Source: Oasisia sp. SBJ-2009
Taxonomy: Eukaryota > Annelida > Polychaeta > Sabellida > Siboglinidae
NCBI GenBank assembly: GCA_964017155.1
Contig: OZ024865.1
Coordinates: 35,092,438-35,156,437 of the forward strand
Direction: 5' to 3'
DNA: 64,000 nucleotides
Shown here: in pieces, positions 1 through 11,200 of the stretch
Position numbering within the stretch: the stretch's first letter is position 1
Layout: each line of letters opens with the position of its first letter
The notes under the pieces: generated by a model
What the model saw: only the letters and a program-made list of their open reading frames with translations
Told to the model about the DNA's origin: nothing
Database searches by the model: none
Program-made: the position numbers and the translations under genes

Positions 1-954
1 AATATAAAACTACACACAGTAAATAAGTGAAACAAACACCATACAGACAGGGGTGGAGTAATCACATAAGGAGTGACACAAATTATAATATTTACTCTTA
101 AAATGTATGTTTATTTAGACGGTAGGTAAGTAATCACAATTACTTTTTCATATAATAGTGATTGCAGTGAATACTGTTGAGCCTTTCATATAACACACTA
201 ACAGCTGAACAAATACATTTTGTGACGGAGCATGTCTTACTTGTTATACTGCTGTTGAAAGTTCCAACTTGGGGTCTGGGTAATATAAATACATTGGAGA
301 ATGTGACAATCACTATTACAGTTATTTGGGCAATAAAACGTTGCATGATTATGACTAATTTCCTGTTTTCTAAACGTAAAACGTGTAGAATTACTAAAAC
401 ATACGTTAACTTCCAATAAACTGGTGTAATCACTCCATCTCTGCAAGAATGCACCAATATACCCTGTACATCTATCCAAATGTTTACGCCTTTCTCCGAA
501 CCCACTTACACCCTGTAGCAACTATTTCAACAATACCCGACTGGAATGTCTACTCACCCTGGACCACTAATATCAATCCCTGATATGCCCTGATAATCAA
601 TCATAAAAGTATGTTATAAATACTCTGCTGCCCCGCATTGAAACATATAACATACACCACCTAGACGCAACATAAATCCTAATTTTGGCCACATCATATC
701 ACCAGATTTAATAAAATACACTATCAAACATTATTCATCTCATGGGAAAACTGATTCTTCAGATATCTCAACAATGTCTAGCAGACTGGTGTCATGTGAT
801 GCTGGTCATGTGACGTCATGAATGAAATAAATAAGATCATAAGCCATGTCAAACATGTGCAAATGAAATCAAGGTTCTCATGAGATGACATAATATCTAA
901 CAAAATCACTGAACTCACAAGAAAATCCATCATTTGACATAATCTGTTGGCAAA
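1..954. other. intergenic sequence, no gene seen
   Basis: AT-rich sequence downstream of TANGO2. Only short ORFs without recognisable protein similarity occur on either strand. I see no RNA gene or clear repeat here. Confidence 0.6.
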
Positions 955-1456
955 TTAAAGGGATACTCCAGTCAGTGAGAGGTTCACAGTATTAATTTAC
1001 ATATGTATACTATATTGGTTGTGCCTAGTAATTGTGCACAAAGATCATTAATAAACAATTAGTTGTAGTTTAATGGTATCAAAAACATGCTATTTCAGAT
1101 TCAGGGCGCTGCCATCTTGAGAATTATGCACCAGTGACGTAAGCCAAATCGTTTACGTCACTGGCGCATTGTTGAAAAGGCAAGGATTGGCGGAATCTTG
1201 GGTACATCAAATACCATTGTTATGGACAGACATAGGATGTTCGAACGTGCATGTGCCACTGACGTAGGCGGTTTACATCACTGGCGCATAAGTCTCAAGA
1301 TGACAGCCCCATGAATCCAACATGGCGTGTTTCTGGTACAATTATACTATAATTAATTGTTTATTAACGATCTTTGTGCACAATTGCTATGCACAACCAA
1401 TATATTATACAGATGTACGTAAATGGTGTGAATCACTGATTGGAGTATCCCTTTAA
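955..1456. mobile_element. MITE, TTAA-type, family 1 copy 1
   Basis: The element begins TTAAAGGGATACTCC and ends with the reverse complement GGAGTATCCCTTTAA, about 500 bp apart. Inside the ends, long inverted arms carry matching segments (TGTGCACAAAGATC and its complement; the GCGCTGCCATCTTGAGA / TCTCAAGATGACAGC pair). The TTAA termini suggest a piggyBac-like target preference, which is inference. It encodes no protein. A second copy of the same length and layout lies at 33574-34078 in the TXNRD2 3' UTR. Confidence 0.85.
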
Positions 1457-1769
1457 AGGAGCTACTTAAAAATGCAAACCACCACTGCTGTATCACAGGG
1501 GAGACTATTTCTGTGACACACCAGAGAAAGAATCGCTCAGGAGTGTTGTTGGTTTTCAGTATAAAAGATTACTGTTATGTAGCAAAATCGAAAGAGCAAA
1601 ATTGGAAGTTCAAATGAACCTTAGTGAAATGACCCCTGTAATTTTGATACATTCAATAATATGACAAGTTTAGGCGACAAGCAACAAGTCATATCAAGAA
1701 AACGTAACAGACTGAACGAAAATACTGAATTCAGTCCTTTCCTTGTCCGAGTTGTGGGCACAGTCCACA

Positions 1770-2270
1770 CAGGTGGCGTTGTAGCGCTTACATTTTTCCG
1801 GCCGTTAAAAACATGCCGATTGACGTTTCTACACATGCGCAATAAATGTAAAATCGTCAATGTCCAGCGAAACAACAAAGGATTTTTTGTTTTGTATAAA
1901 TGCCACGAGCTGTTTGTTAACTCTCCTGTGATGATTACTGTAAGAGTTTCTTAAAATGTCATTCAATGCAATAAAATATTACGTTTTTTATAAATCACTG
2001 TCATGGATTATGGCGCACTACTGTCACGTGATTTACGCTTGCTATCAAAATATGCCTCACAACTTATTTGCCTCGTGTTAATTTGCGACAAATAACTTTG
2101 CTGAGAGGTTGTATACATCCTAACGAACAACCCATAGTATTTATACTATAAATGCTTTGTCTTTTCGCTGCACATTGATGATTTTGCATTTATTGCGCAT
2201 GCGCAGAAATGGCAATCGGAACGTTTATAACGCCGGAAAAATATAAGCGCTACAATGTCCTCTAGGTGGC
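1770..2270. repeat. foldback element overlapping the 3' end of TANGO2
   Basis: The segment around 1770-1900 is repeated as an imperfect reverse complement around 2140-2270. Matching pieces include GTAGCGCTTACATTTTTCCGG with AAAAATATAAGCGCTAC, and CATGCGCAATAAATG with CATTTATTGCGCATGCG. The right arm runs into the last TANGO2 codons and supplies a TTTATT (AATAAA on the minus strand) at 2189-2194. Exact ends were not determined. Confidence 0.7.
2189..2194 (-). promoter_or_regulatory. TANGO2: candidate polyadenylation signal of TANGO2
   Basis: The minus strand reads AATAAA about 70 nt after the TANGO2 stop codon. It lies inside the right arm of the foldback repeat, so the signal may be transposon-derived. 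No transcript evidence is available. Confidence 0.5.
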
Positions 2271-5200
2271 GCCAGGCTGCGATGAGTCGGGGAGGGTGAA
2301 AGTGTGGGTCGTCACCTTCCAGACGGGGTTGTTTGCGTTGATCGGCTCTTGCATTGTGCGCTCCACAAAGCGCCCCCTGCCAGCAGCGTCTATCATAAGA
2401 ACCGTGTTTGTCCTAAAACATCCATTATAAAGATAAGGACTCAGACCACATTTGCATTTTCCATAGGCGACCATTATAACGTTTCCTTAATTTCCTACCA
2501 CCCGTAATCTTTATAAAATCTGTTATTGACAATTTCACAGCATATTTACCATGCATAGACAGACGTTCTGTAAAAAATTAGTGAACTTCTCATACTTCAG
2601 GATCCCATAAACTTCTTTGAAACCTTACACCCCTCCATTTCTGCCTGAACCACCCACGGATTGTCCCTGATTACATCACCAAGCAAAATGACAAACACAT
2701 CATTTCTGCTCACTCCACATTACATATGTGCTCACAAAAATTCAGACAACCTGCATAATGCTGCTTTTATTGGGTACTCTTTGGTCAGGTAATGGTGGAT
2801 GAACACCTTATTGTGGTCTTACATCATAAGTTTGTATACAGTACACTATCAACTCTGTAGGACAGTTTAAAGTACTTTATATTTTACTCCCTGGCAGATC
2901 AGTTCAATCAAACACCATCCCGAGTTCTCTGGGGGGTGTTTAGCCAAGCTATAGTAAATGCACAAAACCATTTGGGCACAAATATTCACCACTATCTATA
3001 GCCAGGTACTTATTCGTACAGTTGAGTGAACTGGAGAAATGTAATGTAGAGTTTATTAACTTGCCAATGTGTCGACACGACAGCACATGATTTGAATTCA
3101 GGTTATCTTGATCGAGAGTTGCCCAGTTTTTACCTTATTAAAGTCAATTTATCAGTCAGAATACATTTAAGTTTTCTAGTATTAAGAACAAAACATTAAT
3201 TAATGTAACAAATCAGGAACAGTGGGAAAAAAAACACTGTTTAAAATTTGCAAAATTCTACCTTGTGCCGTATCTGACAAATCTGCAGTCCACGTAGATA
3301 GCGCTGACTCGAGAGAGGATTTCGACCGGCTGCTTCCCTCCCTGGAGAGACATCTGTGGGTCGGGCCAGTGTCTGAAACGACCCAAAGTAACAGTCATAT
3401 AGATTGTATGGAGGAAGTGAATGAAGTGTATGGAGGAAGTGAATGAAGTGTATGAAATGTATGGAGGAAGTGAATGTGTACAGCTGAAGTGAATGAATGT
3501 GTGATGTGAGTGAAGTTTATGGATGAAGTGCATGAAGGAAGTGAACAAAGTGTGGAGGAAGTGACCAAAGTGTGGAGGAAGTGAATGAAGTGTGGAGGAA
3601 GTGAATGAAGTGTGGAGGAAGTGAATGAAGTATGGAGGAATTGAACAAAGTGTGGAGGAAGTGACCAAAGTGTGGAGGAAGTGAATGAAGTGTGGAGGAA
3701 GTGAATGAAGTGTGGAGGAAGTGAATGAAGTATGGAGGAATTGAACAAAGTGTGGAGGAAGTGACCAAAGTGTGAAGGAAGTGAACAACGTATGGAGGAA
3801 GTGAACAAAGTGTGAAGGAAGTGAACAACGTGTGGAGGAAGTGAACAAAGTGTGGAGGAAGTGACCAAAGTGTGGAGGAAGTGAATGAAGTGTGGAGGAA
3901 GTGAATGAAGTATGGAGGAAGTGAACAAAGTGTGGAGGAAGTGAATGAAGTGTGGAGGAAGTGAATGAAGTATGGAGGAATTGAACAAAGTGTGGAGGAA
4001 GTGACCAAAGTGTGAAGGAAGTGAACAACGTATGGAGGAAGTGAACAAAGTGTGAAGGAAGTGAACAACGTGTGGAGGAAGTGAACAAAGTGTGAAGGAA
4101 GTGAACAAAGTGCAGAAGAAGTGAACAAAGTGGGGAGGAAGTGAATGAAGTGTATGGAGGAAGTGAATGAAGTGAATGGAGGAAGTGAATGAAGTATATG
4201 GAGGAAGTGAATGAAGTGTACAGTGGAGGTAGTGTATGCACTGGAGGAAGTCAGTGAAGGCTAGAAGAAAAAGATATGTACACACAAAGTGAATGTAGTG
4301 CACAGAGGAAGTGAGTGAAGTGTACGTGTGAAGTGACTGTCACTCACTGAGTCGTGTCGTTGAGCAGGTTGATGAGCTCCTCCTGCAGCGTGTCCTCCTG
4401 GGAGACGGAGGGATACTGGGCAAGGATTAGGGAGAACTTCTCCTTCCCGTATCCCACCTTCCTCCAGGGCTTTTCCGACACAGAGTTGCTGAAGCCATGC
4501 ACACCTGCAGGGTAGAAATATTAACAAATAACTTGTCATTCTCTCATGAAACTTACTTCCTCCACACTTTGTTTATTTCCTCCACACTTTGTTTACTTCC
4601 TCCACACATTGTTTACTTCCTCCACACTTCATTCACTTCCTCCACACTTCATTCACTTCCTCCACACTTTGTTTACTTCCTCCACACTTTGTTCACTTCC
4701 TCCACACTTTGTTTACTTCCTTCACAGTTCGTTCACTTCCTCCACACTTCATTCACTTCCTCCACACTTTGTTTACTTCCTCCACACTTCATTCACTTCC
4801 TCCACACTTTGTTTACTTCCTCCACACATTGTTTACTTCCTCCACACTTCATTCACTTCCTCCACACTTCATTCACTTCCTCCACACTTTGTTTACTTCC
4901 TCCATACTTCATTTACTTCCTCCACACATTGTTTACTTCCTCCATACTTCATTCACTTCCTCCACACTTCATTCACTTCCTCCACACTTTGTTTATTTCC
5001 TCGACAGGTTGTTTACTTCCTCCACACTTTGTTTACTTCCTCCACACTTTGTTTACTTCCTCCACACTTTGTTTACTTCCTCCACACTTTGTTTACTTCC
5101 TCCACACTTTGTTTACTTCCTCCACACTTTGTTCACTTCCTCCACACTTTGTTCACTTCCTCCACACTTCATTCACTTCCTCCACACTTCGTTTACTTCC

Positions 5201-8200
5201 TCCACACTTTGTTCACTTCCTCCACATTTTGTTTACTTCCTTCACAGTTCGTTCACTTCCTCCACACTTCATTCACTTCCTCCACACTTTGTTTACTTCC
5301 TCCACACATTGTTTACTTCCTCCACACTTCATTCACTTCCTCCACACTTCATTCACTTCCTCCACACTTTGTTTACTTCCTCCATACTTCATTCACTTCC
5401 TCCACACTTCATTCACTTCCTCCACACATTGTTTACTTCCTCCATACTTCATTCACTTCCTCCACACTTCATTCACTTCCTCCACACTTTGTTTACTTCC
5501 TCCACACTTTGTTCACTTCCTCCACACTTTGTTTACTTCCTTCACAGTTCGTTCACTTCCTCCACACTTCATTCACTTCCTCCACACTTTGTTTACTTCC
5601 TCCACACTTCATTCACTTCCTCCACACTTTGTTTACTTCCTCCACACATTGTTCACTTCCTCCACACTTCATTCACTTCCTCCACACTTTGTTTACTTCC
5701 TCCACACTTCATTCACTTCCTCCACACTTTGTTTACTTCCTCCACACTTTGTTCACTTCCTCCACATTTTGTTTACTTCCTTCACAGTTCGTTCACTTCC
5801 TCCACACTTCATTCACTTCCTCCACACTTTGTTTACTTCCTCCACACTTCATTCACTTCCTCCACACTTTGTTTACTTCCTCCACACATTGTTTACTTCC
5901 TCCACACTTCATTCACTTCCTCCACACTTCATTCACTTCCTCCACACTTTGTTTACTTCCTCCATACTTCATTCACTTCCTCCACACTTTGTTTACTTCC
6001 TCCACACTTCATTCACTTCCTCCACACATTGTTTACTTCCTCCATACTTCATTCACTTCCTCCACACTTCATTCACTTCCTCCACACTTTGTTTACTTCC
6101 TCCACAGCGTGTCCTCCTGGGAGACGGAGGGACACTGGGCAAGGATTAGGGAGAACTTCTCCTTCCCGTATCCCACCTTCCTCCAGGGCTTTTCCGACAC
6201 AGAGTTGCTGAAGCCATGCACACCTGCAGGGTAGAAATATTAACAAATAACTTGTCATTCTCTCATGAAACTTACTTCCTCCACACTTTGTTTATTTCCT
6301 CCACACTTTGTTTACTTCCTCCACACTTTGTTTACTTCCTCCACACATTGTTTACTTCCTCCACACTTCATTCACTTCCTCCACACTTCATTCACTTCCT
6401 CCACACTTTGTTTACTTCCTCCACACTTTGTTCACTTCCTTCACAGTTCGTTCACTTCCTCCACACTTCAATCACTTCCTCCACACTTTGTTTACTTCCT
6501 CCACACTTCATTCACTTCCTCCACACTTTGTTTACTTCCTCCACACATTGTTTACTTCCTCCACACTTCATTCACTTCCTCCACACTTTGTTTACTTCCT
6601 CCATACTTCATTCACTTCCTCCACACTTCATTCACTTCCTCCACACATTGTTTACTTCCTCCATACTTCATTCACTTCCTCCACACTTCATTCACTTCCT
6701 CCACACTTTGTTTATTTCCTCCACAGTTTGTTTACTTCCTCCACACTTTGTTTACTTCCTCCACACTTTGTTTACTTCCTCCACACTTTGTTTACTTCCT
6801 CCACACTTTGTTTACTTCCTCCACACTTTGTTTACTTCCTCCACACTTTGTTCACTTCCTCCACACTTTGTTCACTTCCTCCACACTTCATTCACTTCCT
6901 CCACACTTTGTTTACTTCCTCCACACTTTGTTCACTTCCTCCACATTTTGTTTACTTCCTTCACAGTTCGTTCACTTCCTCCACACTTCATTCACTTCCT
7001 CCACACTTTGTTTACTTCCTCCACACTTCATTCACTTCCTCCACACTTTGTTTACTTCCTCCACACATTGTTTACTTCCTCCACACTTCATTCACTTCCT
7101 CCACACTTTGTTTACTTCCTCCACACTTCATTCACTTCCTCCACACTTTGTTTACTTCCTCCACACATTGTTTACTTCCTCCACACTTCATTCATTTCCT
7201 CCACACTTCATTCACTTCCTCCACACTTTGTTTACTTCCTCCACACATTGTTTACTTCCTCCACACTTCATTCACTTCCTCTCCACACTTCATTCACTTC
7301 CTCCACACTTTGTTTACTTCCTCCATACTTCATTCACTTCCTCCACACTTCATTCACTTCCTCCACACATTGTTTACTTCCTCCATACTTCATTCACTTC
7401 CTCCACACTTCATTCACTTCCTCCACACTTTGTTTACTTCCTCCACACTTTGTTCACTTCCTCCACACTTTGTTTACTTCCTTCACAGTTTGTTCACTTC
7501 CTCCACACTTCATTCACTTCCTCCACACTTTGTTTACTTCCTCCACACTTCATTCACTTCCTCCACACTTTGTTTACTTCCTCCACACATTGTTTACTTC
7601 CTCCACACTTCATTCACTTCCTCCACACTTTGTTTACTTCCTCCACACATTGTTCACTTCCTCCACACTTCATTCACTTCCTCCACACTTTGTTTACTTC
7701 CTCCACACTTTGTTTACTTCCTCCACACTTTGTTTACTTCCTCCACACTTTGTTTACTTCCTCCACACATTGTTCACTTCCTCCACACTTCATTCACTTC
7801 CTCCACACTTTGTTTACTTCCTCCACACTTTGTTTACTTCCTCCACACTTTGTTTACTTCCTCCACACTTTGTTTACTTCCTCCACACATTGTTCACTTC
7901 CTCCACACATTGTTTACTTCCTCCACACATTGTTTACTTCCTCCACACATTGTTTACTTCCTCCACACATTGTTTACTTCCTCCACACTTTGTTTACTTC
8001 CTCCACACTTCATTCACTTCCTCCACACTTTGTTTACTTCCTCCACACATTATTCACTTCCTCCACACATTGTTTACTTCCTCCACACATTGTTCACTTC
8101 CTCCACACATTGTTTACTTCCTCCACACATTGTTTACTTCCTCCACACATTGTTCACTTCCTCCACACATTGTTCACTTCCTCCACACATTGTTTACTTC

Positions 8201-11200
8201 CTCCACACATTGTTTACTTCCTCCACACTTTGTTTACTTCCTCCACACATTGTTCACTTCCTCCACACTTCATTCACTTCCTCCACACTTCATTCACTTC
8301 CTCCACACTTTGTTTACTTCCTCCACACTTTGTTTACTTCCTCCACACTTCATTCACTTCCTCCACACTTTGTTTACTTCATCCACACTTCATTCACTTC
8401 CTCCACACTTTGTTTACTTCCTCCACACTTTGTTTACTTCCTCCACACATTGTTTACTTCCTCCACACTTCATTCACTTCCTCCACACTTTGTTTACTTC
8501 CTCCACACATTGTTCACTTCCTCCACACTTCATTCACTTCCTCCACACTTTGTTTACTTCCTCCACACTTTGTTTACTTCCTCCACACTTTGTTTACTTC
8601 CTCCACACTTTGTTTACTTCCTCCACACATTGTTCACTTCCTCCACACTTCATTCACTTCCTCCACACTTTGTTTACTTCCTCCACACTTTGTTTACTTC
8701 CTCCACACTTTGTTTACTTCCTCCACACTTCATTCACTTCCTCCACACTTCATTCACTTCCTCCACACTTTGTTCACTTCCTCCACACTTCATTCACTTC
8801 CTCCACACTTTGTTCACTTCCTCCACACTTCATTCACTTCCTCCACACTTCATTCTCTTGACTTCCTCCACACTTTGTGATTCATGTCACTCTCTGAGAT
8901 GACATGTCACTCTTTTGAGTTTACATGCGTCGCTCCCATGAAGTGGGATATGTCACTTTCTTCAAGTGACATGTGCCACTCTTGAGGTGAAATATGTAAA
9001 TTTCTGGAGGTGACAAATATCACTTTGAGTTGACTTGTGTGATGCTATCTTGTATGATTCTGGGATAACTTGTGTCAATCTTGGGTGACTCGTGTCACTC
9101 TGATGTGTCAATCTTGGGTGACTCGTGTCACTCTGATGTGTCAATCTTGGGTGACTCGTGTCACTCTGATGTGTCAATCTTGGGCGACTCGTGTCACTCT
9201 GATGTGTCAATCTTGGGTGACTCGTGTCACTCTGATGTGTCAATCTTGGGTGACTCGTGTCACTCTGATGTGTCAATCTTGGGTGACTCGTGTCACTCTG
9301 ATGTGTCAATCTTGGGTGACTCGTGTCACTCTGATGTGTCAATCTTGGGTGACTCGTGTCACTCTGATATGACACTTGTTATTCTCTGACATAATTCATT
9401 CCACTCTCAGAAGTGACTTACGTCACTCACTTTAGTGACTTAGGTCACTTTTGCCACTATTGTTTCCATCACTGGGACAAACATATTCATAAATGTTAAC
9501 AACAATATTTGCCGTAACATAACACAATGATCACTGTACATTGCTTTCACATTATCAGAAATTACTTTTCACTAAGTGTATAATATTCAATATATAATTT
9601 ACAGATTATTCCTATCAAATGTTGCATACTTATTACTGATGATGCACAATTTACATAAAGTTCCTATCTAAAGCAAAACACAATTCTATAATAATTGTAT
9701 TAATAACAAACACAAAAACAAATTCATAGTGTCATTCGATGAAACATGGTGGCGATAGGGGGTGATGTTATGGTGGGGTAGGGTGTGTGATAGAGGGGTG
9801 GCGATAGGGGGTGATGTTATGGTGGGGTAGGGTGTGTGATAGAGGGGTGGCGATAGGGGGTGATGTTATGGTGGGGTAGGGTGTGTGATAGAGGGGTGGC
9901 GATAGGGGGTGATGTTATGGTGGGGTAGGGTGTGTGATAGAGGGGTGGCGATAGGGGGTGATGTTATGGTGGGGTAGGGTGTGTGATAGAGGGGTGGCGA
10001 TAGGGGGTGATGTTATGGTGGGGTAGGGTGTGTGATAGAGGGGTGGCGATAGGGGGTGATGTTATGGTGGGGTAGGGTGTGTGATAGAGGGGTGGCGATA
10101 GGGGGTGATGTTATGGTGGGTGGGGCATGTGATAGAGGGGTGGCGATTGGGGTGATGCTATGGTGGGGTAAGGTGTGTGATAGATGGGGTGGCAATAGGG
10201 GTGACATTACGGTGGGGCGTGTGATGGAGGGGTGGCAATAGGGGTGGCATAATTGTGGGGTACAGTTGGTGTGGTGGGTTGTTTGAAACACAGTATTTGA
10301 ACTCTGTAAATTTATGAACGACGTGTCATTTGATATATTACATTAGATGTATTATTAGTCAGTCTTAATTAAGTTGATCTTTGAACTCACTAACCTGGCT
10401 GTAGTTCGCAGGGACTGTTGCCGTCACAGTTGCTGTAATAGCCAATGTGCCAGTTGTCACTGCTGCAAGCAGAACCAACACTTAACATGATGTGACAACG
10501 CGTAGAATTCCTTCAAAAGAATACCTGTCAGACAGCAAGCATACAATGAAGCCATTGGCTGAGATGTCACGATTTTATTTATTTACAGATATGTGAAACC
10601 TGCCTTTCTGACATATTTGTTGAGCATTTTATGTTATAAAACGATACGGTTCATTGTTTGTTTTTAGTTTGTCTGCAGACCTGATCTCTCTTATTCTTGT
10701 GTATGTGAACGGGGGGGGGGGGGGTCCACTGTAGTGTTTTGTAGATTAAGATTTATAAAAATCTGTTCGAACAGTGGGGATGTCAGGATCGCAATTTCAA
10801 AATTTAACTTTTTAGCGCAGGCCTTTACTTTTTTCCAAGGTCAAAGATGGATGATTTGTATAGTTATCTAATAAGTACATGATGCTGCTCAAGATATATA
10901 TATATATATGTATGTATATATATATATATATGTATATATACACATACAATGTGTAGTTGATAACTACACATTATCACATCATAGTCTCACAATATATAGG
11001 GGTGAGGTGGAATGAGTTATATAATCCGGCCTGAAGATACATAACTTTGTCTCTCTTCTATATCCACAAGGACTCCAAACTGCAATAACTTTTTCATATT
11101 TTTTGTTTTTCAACACATTCCTGCCAGACGTTTCATCCAAATAAAAGTTACAGTAATTAACATTGTGTCTAGTCATGTGTTTTACTCACATCTTCTCCAG

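Noticed and set aside
3410..8876. CRISPR-like array
   Set aside because: Units are contiguous 20-bp repeats without unique spacers, in a eukaryotic intron.
4497..8902. Open frames of 540-881 codons on the plus strand in all three frames (FLHTLFTSSTLCLLPP-type repeats), and 203-327 codons at 3258-4303 on the minus strand
   Set aside because: They are the 20-bp minisatellite, whose unit has no stop codon in that orientation. All three frames are open, the peptide repeats every 20 residues, and the sequence is intronic in TANGO2.
9070..9389. Repetitive frames of about 100-137 codons on both strands
   Set aside because: 33-bp minisatellite with a period divisible by three; open on both strands, no protein-like features.
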